From Massilia eburnea (lineage in GTDB: Bacteria > Pseudomonadota > Gammaproteobacteria > Burkholderiales > Burkholderiaceae_D), in assembly GCF_009720745.1 (NCBI RefSeq), contig NZ_WNKX01000005.1, positions 1 through 64,000 on the forward strand: a stretch of 64,000 bases of DNA, read 5' to 3'. The translations under genes and the position numbers were made by a program. Of the stretch, positions 25,470 through 34,849 are shown piece after piece. The notes beneath the pieces are model-generated. The model was not told the origin of the DNA, did no database searches, and saw only the letters and a list, made by a program, of their open reading frames with translations. How positions within the stretch are numbered: position 1 is the first letter of the stretch; each line of letters begins with the position of its first letter.

Positions 25470-25961
25470 ATGGCAATCGACGTTTACCTGCAAATTGACG
25501 GTATCAAAGGCGAGTCCACCGATACCACCCACAAGGACTGGATCGAAGTCAAGTCCGTCCAGTGGGAAGTCCTGCAGCCTAAGTCGGCCACCGCATCGAC
25601 CGGCGGCGGCCACACCGCGGAACGCACCGAGCACCGCGATATCGTAGTTTCCAAGCTGGCCGACCTGGCCTCGCCACTGCTGCTGCAGAATTGCTCCTCC
25701 GGCAAAACCCTGCCGAAAGCAAAACTGGAGTTCATGCGTGCTGACGGCCAGGGCGACCGCGTCAAGTACTTCGAAATCGAACTGGAAAACGTGCTGATCT
25801 CCAGCGTCGCTCCGGAAGTCAAGCCAGGCGACATCCTGTCCGAAGACGTAGCGCTGAAGTACTCCAAAGTGAAGTGGAAGTACACCCAGCAGAAAGTCGG
25901 CGGCGGCTCCGGCGGCAACACCTCCGGCGGCTGGGACCTGTCGTCCAACAAGGTAGCTTAA
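25470..25961 (+). CDS. hcp: T6SS inner-tube protein Hcp
   Basis: A 163-residue Hcp starting AIDVYLQIDGIKGEST, with SPLLLQNCSSGKTLPKA and KVKWKYTQQKVGGGSGGN. Hexameric rings of Hcp form the tube expelled by the sheath. AAAGGAA precedes the ATG. A Gly/Ser-rich stretch near the C-terminus (GGGSGGNTSGG) is flexible and has no added toxin domain, so this is a structural Hcp rather than a toxin fusion. Confidence 0.97.
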   Translation: MAIDVYLQIDGIKGESTDTTHKDWIEVKSVQWEVLQPKSATASTGGGHTAERTEHRDIVVSKLADLASPLLLQNCSSGKTLPKAKLEFMRADGQGDRVKYFEIELENVLISSVAPEVKPGDILSEDVALKYSKVKWKYTQQKVGGGSGGNTSGGWDLSSNKVA

Positions 25962-25972
25962 GCGGGGACTAG

Positions 25973-26464
25973 ATGACGGTGAGGGGATTCGCGCCGGGCC
26001 TGATGGACCGGCTGCTGCAGCCCGGCGAGACCGGCGGCAGTGCGGCTGTCTACAGGATGTCGCTCGACGAGATGAAAGATTCCGTTGCACGCGACCTGGA
26101 AGCGCTGCTGAATACCCGTACCGTCATCCCTGAGCATTTGCTCAAGCGTTTTCCGGAGTGCGGCCGTTCCATCGTCAGCTATGGGCTGAACGATTTCGCC
26201 GGCATGTCGCTGGCGAGTCCGGACGACCGCGCCGCCATCTGCCAGGGCCTGGAGCGGGCCATTGCGCGGCACGAGCCGCGCCTGCGCAATGTGCGGGCTT
26301 CGCTTGAGGTGCAAGAGGGCGGCATCGACCGCTTGAATTTCGCCATTACGGCGCTGCTGGTGCTGCATGCGGCACAGGAACCGGTCAACTTCGACGCGGT
26401 GCTGCAGCCATCCAGCCTGCATTACACGATTAGCAAGGCACGCCGCGCTGTGCCGGGAGCTTGA
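25973..26464 (+). CDS. tssE: T6SS baseplate protein TssE
   Basis: A 163-residue gp25-like protein. The family motif is seen as RDLEALLNTR, with SIVSYGLNDF and LNFAITALLVLHA later. TssE joins the baseplate to the sheath end. GGGGA precedes the ATG. Its stop is followed after one base by the TTG start of tssF, so the genes are tightly coupled. Confidence 0.95.
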   Translation: MTVRGFAPGLMDRLLQPGETGGSAAVYRMSLDEMKDSVARDLEALLNTRTVIPEHLLKRFPECGRSIVSYGLNDFAGMSLASPDDRAAICQGLERAIARHEPRLRNVRASLEVQEGGIDRLNFAITALLVLHAAQEPVNFDAVLQPSSLHYTISKARRAVPGA

Positions 26465-26465
26465 T

Positions 26466-28310
26466 TTGGAAGAGTTACTGCCGTATTACGAGCGCGAACT
26501 GGGTTTCCTGCGGCGCTACGCGCGCGAGTTTGCCGAGCGCTATCCCAAGATTGCCGGCCGCCTGCTGATTGGCGGCGAGGTATGCGAAGACCCGCATATC
26601 GAGCGCATGATCCAGTCTTTCGCGCTGCTGAATTCGCGCGTGTCGAAGCGGCTGGACGACGATTATCCCGAATTTACCGAAGCACTGTTCGAAGTGCTTT
26701 ATCCGCATTACCTGCGGCCGTTTCCGTCATGCTCGATCGCGCGCATGGACTACGCCGCCACCGCCGCGCAGCTGACGGCAGCCAGCGAGATCGCACGCGG
26801 TACGGTGCTGAACACGCGGCCCGTCAACGGCGTGGCTTGCACTTTCCGCACTTCCTATCCCGTGACCATCGCGCCGCTGGAGCTGAGCAAGGCCTCGTTC
26901 ACCGCTGCACTGGCGGCGCCTGAAGCCGTGCAGTTGCCTCCGGGCGCCGGCGCCGGGCTGGCGATCACCATCGATTCCCTGTCCGAACAGATTGGCTTGC
27001 CGGCGATGGGTGTTGCCAGCCTGCGCGTGTTCATCGATGGCGAGCCTTCGTTCTGCGCCGCCTTGCGCGATGCGTTGTTCATGCGCAGCGCCAAAGCCTG
27101 GGTCGAGTGCGACGGCAATGGCCGCTGGCTGCCGCTGGCGCGCATCCCGGTCGCCGCTGCCGGCTTCGAGGAAGACGACGCGCTGATCGACTTTTCCGCC
27201 CGCTCGCACCAGGCCTATCGCCTCCTGACCGAGTACTTCTGCTTCCCCGAAAAGTTCAATTTCTTCGACATCGACCTGGCGGCATTGTGCGCGTTGCTGC
27301 CGACGGGCTGCAAGCGCCTCACGCTGCATATCGCAATGACCGGGCTGCGCCCGGATACGCATGCAGCGCGCATGCTGTCCACGCTGTCGACCAACAACCT
27401 GCTGCTTGGCTGCACGCCGGTGGTCAATCTGTTCCGCCAGCGCGGGGAGCCGATCCGCATCACGCACACGGCCGCCAGCTACCCCGTGCTGGCCGATGCG
27501 CGCCGTGCCTATGCCTACGAGGTGTATGGCATCGATGCGGTACGCATGGTGCGCCAGACGCCGCAGGGCGAGTCCATCGTGGAATTCCGGCCCTTTTACT
27601 CGCTGCGGCACGGCGAAACGCCTGAAAAGCACGGCCACTATTGGGTGATGCGCCGCGATGAACAGATGGCGCACAAAAGCCCGGGGTACGAAACCGAGAT
27701 CACGATTGTCGACATCGATTTCGACCCGGCGGCGGTGGAAACAGATACCTTGAGTCTGCAGCTGACCTGCACCAACCGCGACCTGCCGGCATCGCTGGCC
27801 TATGGCATGCGCGGCGGTGACCTGTTCCTGGAGGGCGGCTCCAGCGTGCGCAGCATCACCTTCCTGCGCAAGCCGACGCCTTCCCAGCGCTTCGAGCGCG
27901 GGCATGGTGCACACTGGCGGCTGGTGTCGCATCTGTCCCTCAATCACTTGTCGCTGTCCGGCGGCGGCCTGGAAGCTTTCCAGGAAATGCTGGCGCTCTA
28001 CGATTTGCCGCGTTCCGCTGCGACGCAGCGCCAGATCCGCGGGCTGTCTGCCGTGGCGTACAAGCCAGCCAATGCCTGGCTGGCAGGAAATCCGTTCGCC
28101 TGCGTCGTTCGCGGCATGGAAGTGCGCTTATCGATCGACGAGGAGGCCTTCGTCGGCAGCGGCATTCATGCCTTCGCCCAGGTGATCGAACGCTTCCTGG
28201 GCCTGTATGTGCATGCCAATAGCTTTACACAGCTGGTCGTGGTGGCCGCGAAATCAGGGGAGGAGCTGCTGCGATGCACACCGCGAAGCGGCGATTTGAG
28301 CCTGCTGTAA
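26466..28310 (+). CDS. tssF: T6SS baseplate protein TssF
   Basis: A 614-residue TssF. The true start is TTG 26466: it gives (M)EELLPYYERELGFLRRYARE, the conserved N-terminus of the family, whereas an earlier in-frame ATG would add foreign sequence overlapping tssE. Other family marks are FYSLRHGETPEKHGHYWVMR and FLGLYVHANSFTQLVV at the C-terminal end. With TssG it forms the baseplate wedge. Its 3' end overlaps tssG by 37 bases. Confidence 0.95.
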   Translation: MEELLPYYERELGFLRRYAREFAERYPKIAGRLLIGGEVCEDPHIERMIQSFALLNSRVSKRLDDDYPEFTEALFEVLYPHYLRPFPSCSIARMDYAATAAQLTAASEIARGTVLNTRPVNGVACTFRTSYPVTIAPLELSKASFTAALAAPEAVQLPPGAGAGLAITIDSLSEQIGLPAMGVASLRVFIDGEPSFCAALRDALFMRSAKAWVECDGNGRWLPLARIPVAAAGFEEDDALIDFSARSHQAYRLLTEYFCFPEKFNFFDIDLAALCALLPTGCKRLTLHIAMTGLRPDTHAARMLSTLSTNNLLLGCTPVVNLFRQRGEPIRITHTAASYPVLADARRAYAYEVYGIDAVRMVRQTPQGESIVEFRPFYSLRHGETPEKHGHYWVMRRDEQMAHKSPGYETEITIVDIDFDPAAVETDTLSLQLTCTNRDLPASLAYGMRGGDLFLEGGSSVRSITFLRKPTPSQRFERGHGAHWRLVSHLSLNHLSLSGGGLEAFQEMLALYDLPRSAATQRQIRGLSAVAYKPANAWLAGNPFACVVRGMEVRLSIDEEAFVGSGIHAFAQVIERFLGLYVHANSFTQLVVVAAKSGEELLRCTPRSGDLSLL

Positions 28311-29365
28311 TCGAGCGCCTGTTCGCCGAGCCGTTCCGCTTCCAGTTCTTCCAGGCGGTGCGGATGGTGGAGCTATGGCTGCGCCGCAACGGCGTGGCGC
28401 AGGAGGGCGCAATTGCGAATTTCATGCGCTTCCAGAATTCGCTGACGCTGCGCTTCCCGGCCAGCCAGCTCGATTCGCTGCGCCCGGAGCCGCGTGAAGT
28501 CCTGCCGACCGCGCCGGCGCTGGCCGAGGCCCTGCATAGCAAGCAGTTGCGCTACCTGCGCATGACGCCCAACTTCATGGGCTTCCTGGGTAGCGCCGCC
28601 GCTTTGCCAGCGCATTACACCGAAACGATTGCCGCGCACCAGCTTTATCAAAAGGACGAAGGACCGCGCGCCTTCCTTGACGCGTTTTCCACACGTTCGC
28701 TGTCGTTGTTTTACGAAGCATGGCGCAAGTACCGCCTGGAGCTGAAATACCAGGTGGACGGGCAGGATCGCTTCCTGCCTTTGCTGCTGGCGCTGGGCGG
28801 TCTTGGCAGCAAGGGGCTGACGCAAAGGCTGGCCGGCGCCAGCGATGGCCGGCCGGGTGCTGTACGCGATGAGTCGCTCGCCTATTTTGCCACCGCGCTG
28901 CGCCAGCGGCCGGCGTCGGCGTCGACCATGGCGCGGGTGCTGGGCGAATACTTTCGCGTGGCAGTGGAGGCGACGCAATTTGTCGGTTGCTGGTGCGAGG
29001 TGCCGGGCCAGCAGCAAACCATGCTGGGCGGGGCGCAGGCGCAATTGGGTGCGACCGCCATGATCGGATCGCGCGTCTGGCAGCGCGACTTGCGCATGCG
29101 CCTGACGATCGGCCCGCTGGGGCGCAGCGATTTCAACGCCTTCCTGCCAGGCGGCAGCGCTGCGCTGGCGCTGGACAAGCTGCTGTCCATGTTCACCGGT
29201 GTCTCGCTGGAATACGAGATCTGCCTGGTGCTGCGCGCCGATGAAGTCTCCGGCGCGTCGCTCGGCGCCGGTGCGCGCCTGGGCTGGGACAGTTTCATGC
29301 AGGGCGACAGTGCAGGCGAAGACCGCACCGACGTCCGCTACTTCATTCACGGATTAACGACATAA
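28274..29365 (+). CDS. tssG: T6SS baseplate protein TssG
   Basis: A 363-residue TssG. FRFQFFQAVRMVELWL and LRYLRMTPNFMGFLGSAAAL are typical, as are LAYFATALRQRPASA and the closing FNAFLPGGSAALALDKLLSM. It completes the TssEFGK wedge. The start lies inside the end of tssF, suggesting coupling. It is followed after 11 bases by tssH. Confidence 0.95.
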   Translation: MHTAKRRFEPAVIERLFAEPFRFQFFQAVRMVELWLRRNGVAQEGAIANFMRFQNSLTLRFPASQLDSLRPEPREVLPTAPALAEALHSKQLRYLRMTPNFMGFLGSAAALPAHYTETIAAHQLYQKDEGPRAFLDAFSTRSLSLFYEAWRKYRLELKYQVDGQDRFLPLLLALGGLGSKGLTQRLAGASDGRPGAVRDESLAYFATALRQRPASASTMARVLGEYFRVAVEATQFVGCWCEVPGQQQTMLGGAQAQLGATAMIGSRVWQRDLRMRLTIGPLGRSDFNAFLPGGSAALALDKLLSMFTGVSLEYEICLVLRADEVSGASLGAGARLGWDSFMQGDSAGEDRTDVRYFIHGLTT

Positions 29366-29376
29366 GGAAACGCTCC

Positions 29377-32037
29377 ATGAGCATCAACCTGAAAACCCTG
29401 ATCGGGAAACTGAACGACACCTGCCGCAATGCGGCCACCCGCGCCGCCAGCATCTGCGTTGGCCTGGGCCAGTATGAGGTGGACCAGGAGCACCTGCTTC
29501 TCGCGCTGCTGGAGAATCCGCGCAGCGACATGGTGCTGCTGGCGCGCCATTTTGAAGTCGATACCAGCCGCTTGCAGGCCGACCTGCAGGCGGAAATTGC
29601 CCGCTTCCGCAGCGGCAATGCGCGCACACCGGTATTTTCGGCACGCCTGCCGAAGCTGTTCGAGCATGCCTGGCTGATCGCCTCCCTGGACCTGCAGGCT
29701 GGCCAGCAAGTATTCATCCGCAGCGGCCACCTGCTGCAGGCAATGCTGACGGATGCAGAATTGTCGCAACTGGCCTACCGCAGTTCGCCGCTGTTCCATC
29801 GCTTCCAGGCCGACGATATCAAGCACCACCTGGACAAGCTGGCGGCCGGCTCCGAGGAAGACGAGGCGGCAGCGGCGACCCGTGCGGCCGCTGCGGGCGG
29901 AGAGGGTGCGCTGGGCGGCGACCCGGTCGGTGAGATGCAGCAACCAGCAGGAAAGACGCCTGCGCTCGACCAGTTTACGACGAACCTGACCGAACGCGCG
30001 CGTGCCGGCAAAGTTGATCCCGTGATCGGCCGCGACGCCGAGATCCGCCAGGCCATCGACATCCTGATGCGCCGCCGCCAGAACAACCCGATCCTGACCG
30101 GCGAAGCGGGTGTCGGCAAGACCGCTGTGGTGGAGGGCCTGGCCTTGCGCATCGCGCAGGGAGACGTGCCGGACGTACTGAAGGGCGTGGCTATTCATAC
30201 GCTGGACATGGGCCTTCTGCAGGCCGGCGCCAGCGTCAAGGGCGAGTTCGAGAATCGCCTTAAAAACGTGATTGATGAAGTGCGCCGCAGTCCGACGCCG
30301 ATCATCCTCTTCATCGACGAGGCGCACACCATGATCGGCGCCGGCGGCCAGGCCGGCCAGAATGATGCGGCCAACCTGCTCAAGCCTGCATTGGCGCGCG
30401 GGGAGTTGCGCACCATCGCTGCGACCACTTGGGGCGAATACAAGAAATACTTCGAAAAGGACGCAGCCCTCGCACGGCGCTTCCAGGTCATCAAGGTCGA
30501 GGAGCCGAGCGAGGAACTGGCTTGCGCCATGCTGCGCGGCATGGCTCCACTGATGGAACAGCATTTCAATGTGCGTATTTTCGATGAAGCGATCACCGAG
30601 GCGGTGCGACTGTCGCACCGCTACATCATGGGCCGCCAGCTGCCGGACAAGGCGATCAGCGTGCTCGATACTGCCTGCGCCAAGGTTGCACTGGGACAGA
30701 GCGCTACTCCTGCATTGATTGAATCGCTGCAGCGCCGCCTGGAGCGCATGGCTGCCGAATCCGGCGCGCTGGAACGCGAGCAGGCTGCCGGCGGTATGCA
30801 TGAAGAGCGGCTGCAGGAACTGGCCGGCGCCCGCGCTGCGGCGCAAGACGAACTGGCGGACTTGCAGGCGCGCTGGGAGCAGGAAAAGGCGCTGGCTACG
30901 CAGATCGGTGAAGCGCGCGCTGGCCTGGAGCAGGGCGGGGAAGCAAGCCAGGTGCACGACATCCAGGCACTGTTGAAAGAGCTGCGCGCGCTGCAGGGCG
31001 AAGCGCCGATGGTGCCAGTGCAGGTGGACGGCAACGTGGTGGCCGAAATCGTCGCCGGCTGGACCGGCATCCCGCTCGGTAAAATGGTGAAGGACGAAAT
31101 CCAGGCTGTCCTCAAGCTGCGCCCAGCGCTGGAAGAACGTGTGATCGGCCAACCTCATGCCATCGAAGCCGTGGCGCAGCGGGTACGCACCGCACGCGCC
31201 AACCTGGACGATCCGAACAAGCCGAAAGGCGTATTCCTGTTCGTCGGCCCATCCGGCATCGGCAAAACCGAGACTGCGCTGGCTCTGGCCGACGCGCTGT
31301 ACGGCGGCGAACGCAAGATGGTCACCATCAACATGAGCGAATACCAGGAAGCGCACAGCGTATCCGGCCTGAAAGGCTCGCCGCCAGGCTACGTCGGCTA
31401 CGGCGAGGGCGGCGTGCTGACCGAAGCCGTGCGCCGCAATCCGTACAGCGTGGTGTTGCTGGACGAAGTCGAGAAAGCGCACCCGGACGTGCTGGAGCTG
31501 TTCTTCCAGGTCTTCGACAAAGGTGTGATGGACGATGCTGAAGGCCGTGAAATCGACTTCCGCAACACCATCATCATCCTGACGTCGAATGTCGGTTCCG
31601 CCACCCTGATGCAGGCTTGCCTGAACAAGGAAGAGGAAGAAATGCCGTCGCCGGAAGAACTGGAAGCCGCAATTCGCCCGCAGCTGGTGAAAGCCTTCAA
31701 GCCGGCCTTCCTCGGCCGCCTGAAAGTCGTGCCGTACTACCCGCTGGGCGATGACGTGCTGGCCAGCATCATCAGCCTGAAGCTGGACCGCATCGGCCAG
31801 CGCGTTGCGGCCAACCATAAGGCGACCTTCCATTATGACGAGACTCTGGTGGACGCGGTACTGGCGCGCTGCACGGAAGTCGATTCCGGCGCACGTAATG
31901 TGGACAATATCCTGAATGGCACGCTGCTGCCTCAGATTGCGGAGGCGGTGCTGGCAAAGATGGCGGAGGGAAGTGCAATCGGCCGCATCGAAGTAGCGGC
32001 CGACCAGCAGGGGAATTTCAGCTACAGCGTAGCGTAA
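29377..32037 (+). CDS. tssH: T6SS sheath-recycling ATPase TssH (ClpV)
   Basis: An 886-residue AAA+ unfoldase. N-terminal ClpN repeats bind the TssC helix. The first Walker A is GEAGVGKTA (about 242-250), with [15 protein letters not shown] as Walker B, and a coiled-coil middle domain follows. The second Walker A is GPSGIGKTE (about 622-630), with [14 protein letters not shown]. The ClpV-type length and T6SS context separate it from housekeeping ClpB. It ends the rightward operon, seven bases before the convergent tssA stop. Confidence 0.97.
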   Translation: MSINLKTLIGKLNDTCRNAATRAASICVGLGQYEVDQEHLLLALLENPRSDMVLLARHFEVDTSRLQADLQAEIARFRSGNARTPVFSARLPKLFEHAWLIASLDLQAGQQVFIRSGHLLQAMLTDAELSQLAYRSSPLFHRFQADDIKHHLDKLAAGSEEDEAAAATRAAAAGGEGALGGDPVGEMQQPAGKTPALDQFTTNLTERARAGKVDPVIGRDAEIRQAIDILMRRRQNNPILTGEAGVGKTAVVEGLALRIAQGDVPDVLKGVAIHTLDMGLLQAGASVKGEFENRLKNVIDEVRRSPTPIILFIDEAHTMIGAGGQAGQNDAANLLKPALARGELRTIAATTWGEYKKYFEKDAALARRFQVIKVEEPSEELACAMLRGMAPLMEQHFNVRIFDEAITEAVRLSHRYIMGRQLPDKAISVLDTACAKVALGQSATPALIESLQRRLERMAAESGALEREQAAGGMHEERLQELAGARAAAQDELADLQARWEQEKALATQIGEARAGLEQGGEASQVHDIQALLKELRALQGEAPMVPVQVDGNVVAEIVAGWTGIPLGKMVKDEIQAVLKLRPALEERVIGQPHAIEAVAQRVRTARANLDDPNKPKGVFLFVGPSGIGKTETALALADALYGGERKMVTINMSEYQEAHSVSGLKGSPPGYVGYGEGGVLTEAVRRNPYSVVLLDEVEKAHPDVLELFFQVFDKGVMDDAEGREIDFRNTIIILTSNVGSATLMQACLNKEEEEMPSPEELEAAIRPQLVKAFKPAFLGRLKVVPYYPLGDDVLASIISLKLDRIGQRVAANHKATFHYDETLVDAVLARCTEVDSGARNVDNILNGTLLPQIAEAVLAKMAEGSAIGRIEVAADQQGNFSYSVA

Positions 32038-32044
32038 TTGCTCG

Positions 32045-33097
32045 TCAATTATTCGGGGGGATGCCCAGCATCTCCTCGATATGCGCCAGCGAATTGGAGT
32101 CCTTCACGACGCTGCGCAGCCAGGTATGCAGGTCCTGTTCGCCCGCATCGGCAGCCTTGTCGGCGAAATATGAGACGGGGCTATGCGGCTCCGTACGGCG
32201 GAAGAAGCTGGCGATTTCGCGCAATTGCGAAATTGCCTGCGCACGCGAGTTGACCGGGCCGCTGGCCTGCACAGCGACCGCACCGGCGCCGCCCACAGCT
32301 TGCGCAATGATGATCTGCTCACCAGCCGGCGCCGCACCAAGCGGCGTGCTGACCGTGGCCGGCAGCCCGGCATGCGATGGCATGGCATCGATCATTGCCT
32401 GCACCGCATCGCGTGCGGCGGCGAAACCTGGGCTGTCGTTGCCCAGGCATTCATCGGCGGCCTGCTCCAGCTCGCGCAAGGCATCCATGCAATAGCGCGC
32501 ATCCGTTGCGAACTGCTCGCGGAAGCGCGGCGAGTTGCGCGAGCGGGCGGTTTCCATGTCGGCCAGCTTCGGCCAATCCGGGTTGCGTGCATGTTCGGGC
32601 AGGCTGGCTTGTTTGCGCGCCATCTCGAAGTCGATGGCGGAAAACGCTGTGCCTTGCCCTTCGGTCAGGGGCATTTCGCGCAGCAGGGTGGGGGTACGGC
32701 CAAGGATCCAGGCAAGGTTGCCGATGCGCTGCTCCATATCGGCGCCATCCGGTTCGGGATACAGGCCCTTGTCCCAGAATTCCCGGCACAGGCCTGCCAG
32801 CAGGCGGAAAGCTTCGCCCAGCCCTTGCATGCGATGCTGTTTGGCGGCGGCTTCCGCAAGCCAGACGGCGATGCGCAAGTCCTTGCTCTTTTCGCCCAAC
32901 AGGGCGCAGCAGCGCGAAACGACGAAGGACCAGTCGGCCTCCTTCAGCTCCGTCACCCACTCGCCCTGTTCCAGCGAAGGGTCGTCGAAGCGGCGTGCTT
33001 GTGCGATGGCGTCGAAATCGTGGGAGAAGGACAGGTCGTCGCCTGCCGGTTGCGCCGGCGAGATCGGCGCCAGAAGGGTTTCTGCGTTAAACATCAT
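32045..33097 (-). CDS. tssA: T6SS tail-assembly cap protein TssA
   Basis: A 350-residue protein with an ImpA_N domain at the start (LAPISPAQPAGDDLSFSHDF, then WVTELKEADWSFVVSRCCAL and LRIAVWLAEAAAKQ). TssA primes sheath polymerisation, and its C-terminal part differs among classes; this one is of the short type. AAGGAGA precedes two adjacent ATG codons (33097 and 33094). It is the last gene of the leftward PAAR-tssM-tagF-tssA unit. Confidence 0.93.
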   Translation of the reverse strand: MMFNAETLLAPISPAQPAGDDLSFSHDFDAIAQARRFDDPSLEQGEWVTELKEADWSFVVSRCCALLGEKSKDLRIAVWLAEAAAKQHRMQGLGEAFRLLAGLCREFWDKGLYPEPDGADMEQRIGNLAWILGRTPTLLREMPLTEGQGTAFSAIDFEMARKQASLPEHARNPDWPKLADMETARSRNSPRFREQFATDARYCMDALRELEQAADECLGNDSPGFAAARDAVQAMIDAMPSHAGLPATVSTPLGAAPAGEQIIIAQAVGGAGAVAVQASGPVNSRAQAISQLREIASFFRRTEPHSPVSYFADKAADAGEQDLHTWLRSVVKDSNSLAHIEEMLGIPPNN

Positions 33098-33108
33098 GCT
33101 CTCCTTAT

Positions 33109-33858
33109 TTATTGCGCCATGCGGAACTCGATGCGGCGGTTGCGCGCACGGCCTTCCGCGGTGTCGTTGCTGGCGACAGGACGGTCCGGGCCTTGGCCCG
33201 ACGCCACCAGGGTTTCGGCAGGAATCCCTTTGCCGGCCAGGTAATTGCGCACCGCTTCGGCGCGTGCCTGCGACAGGTTCTGGTTGCTGGCGCGCAGGCC
33301 GACATTGTCGGTATGGCCGATCACTTCGAATTTCTGCCCCTTCAGCTTCAGCATGGTGGCGCTCATTTCGTCCAGGATGGCCTTGCCGGTCGGCGTCAGT
33401 ACCGCCTGGCCGCTTTCGAATTCGACGATGCGGTTGGCCAGCGTACGGTCCAGCACACCCTGGTCGGCCGCGGATACGCGCAGGCCATTGTTGACCGTGT
33501 AGGTTGGATTCAGGCTGGTTGCAAAGTCGCTGACGATGCGCTGGCGCGTCGCTTCATTGGATACTTCGCCGCGCACACTGACGCTGGTGCCGTCGATCTT
33601 GAGCTGGCCGCGGCTGACCTGCTTCAGTTCCGGCGTGATCAGCTTCTGCACATTGCTGCTCCAGTTGGCCGGCGTGGTGACCTGGCCGACGGTTATCTGG
33701 TCCAGCACCTTGTCGGCGCCGTAGACTTCGCGCAGCTTGGCCAGGACGGCGGTTTTGCTGGCTTCGTCGGCCACGGTACCGCTGGCGACGATCTGGCCCG
33801 GCATTTGCGCGTGCACCGCGCCTGCGGCGCACAACAGGAGGAGGGGGAGGTAACGCAT
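33109..33858 (-). CDS. Periplasmic BON/OmpA-like protein, probable T6SS peptidoglycan anchor
   Basis: A 249-residue protein with a signal peptide (YLPLLLLCAAGAVHAQ). BON-like repeats follow (about 30-125, SVSVRGEVSNEATRQRIVSD), then a C-terminal OmpA domain (about 130-248) with FEVIGHTDNVG, NQNLSQARAEAVRNYL and RARNRRIEF, which binds peptidoglycan. Because TssL here lacks an OmpA fusion, this separate protein may tie the membrane complex to the cell wall, as TagN-like proteins do in some T6SSs. It lies between tagF and tssA. ATG 33858 follows AATTGGAAAC-like sequence inside the end of tagF. Confidence 0.82.
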   Translation of the reverse strand: MRYLPLLLLCAAGAVHAQMPGQIVASGTVADEASKTAVLAKLREVYGADKVLDQITVGQVTTPANWSSNVQKLITPELKQVSRGQLKIDGTSVSVRGEVSNEATRQRIVSDFATSLNPTYTVNNGLRVSAADQGVLDRTLANRIVEFESGQAVLTPTGKAILDEMSATMLKLKGQKFEVIGHTDNVGLRASNQNLSQARAEAVRNYLAGKGIPAETLVASGQGPDRPVASNDTAEGRARNRRIEFRMAQ

Positions 33859-33859
33859 A

Positions 33860-34849
33860 TCAGTTTCCAATAAAGGAAGTGCGCAGCGAGTCGTGCGCAG
33901 ATTTCAGGGAAAGGCCGGGCTGGTCGAGGTAGGCGGATACTTTTTGCACCGCGTAGTCTTCGTTGACCTGGTCTTCGACCCAATCAAGGTGGTCAAAGCT
34001 GATGTGATGCTCTTCGCCGACGCGCGGGTCCATGATGCCAAGCAGGGTTTGCGGCGATGCGCCGCTGAAGCCCAGCACCAGCACCGGCTTTTCATCCAGA
34101 CGCGTCACGAACAGCGACAGCTCGAAGTCGGCGCGCGCCAGGAATGGCGTGACCACATGCATCCAGAATGCCGCCACCAGGTAGCGGTACATCGGGTCGG
34201 TCGGCAGCGGCAATACCAGGCTTTTCTCCAGCCGGCTCGAACTGCTCGCCATGACGGGCTGCAGCAGCATGCCGAGGGCCAGCAGGACCTGGCGCACGCT
34301 GCCCGTAAAACCAGCCTGCGACAGCATGGCGTCCAGCCCGCCGATTGTTTGCAGCTCGAGGAAGTCGGCAAAGGCCGCATCGTAAGCGGTGGCGCGCAAG
34401 TCCAGCTCCACGGTGTTGCCGTTCAGGGCTTGCAGCGGTGCAGCCGCGTCATCCGCACCAAGCACGCCGCCGCTCAGGTTTTCCAGGCGGTTCCACAGGC
34501 GCGTCAGCACAAGGGGACTATTGGCCGCAAAAGCGGAAGGCTCGTCGACGTCGACGCTGCCTGCCATGAGGAAGGGGAAACGGCGGCTCGACTGGTCGCT
34601 GCTGGCCGATATGTGGCCAGCGATGGCGGCCCGGCGGCGTGGCCCGAACAACGCGAAGTGCAGCGGCTGCACGGCATCATAGGTGAGCTTCCAGCGCGCG
34701 TCGGTGCTCAGCATGTCCATCGAGCGCGCCAGCCAGTCATCCAGCACCTGCAGTACTTTTGGGTCGCTTCCACCTTTCACGAAGTCGGCGCGGCTCGGGA
34801 TCTTGCCGAAATAGCCGATCGCTGCACTGGAAGTCGCAGGGCGGATCAT
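33860..34849 (-). CDS. tagF: T6SS accessory protein TagF
   Basis: A 329-residue protein with the TagF (DUF2094) domain at the N-terminus: SAAIGYFGKIPSRADFVKGG is diagnostic. In Pseudomonas TagF represses the T6SS post-translationally through Fha. No Fha, PpkA or PppA genes are in this window, so its target here is unknown, and there is no fused phosphatase. ATG 34849 overlaps the tssM stop (ATGA). Confidence 0.92.
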   Translation of the reverse strand: MIRPATSSAAIGYFGKIPSRADFVKGGSDPKVLQVLDDWLARSMDMLSTDARWKLTYDAVQPLHFALFGPRRRAAIAGHISASSDQSSRRFPFLMAGSVDVDEPSAFAANSPLVLTRLWNRLENLSGGVLGADDAAAPLQALNGNTVELDLRATAYDAAFADFLELQTIGGLDAMLSQAGFTGSVRQVLLALGMLLQPVMASSSSRLEKSLVLPLPTDPMYRYLVAAFWMHVVTPFLARADFELSLFVTRLDEKPVLVLGFSGASPQTLLGIMDPRVGEEHHISFDHLDWVEDQVNEDYAVQKVSAYLDQPGLSLKSAHDSLRTSFIGN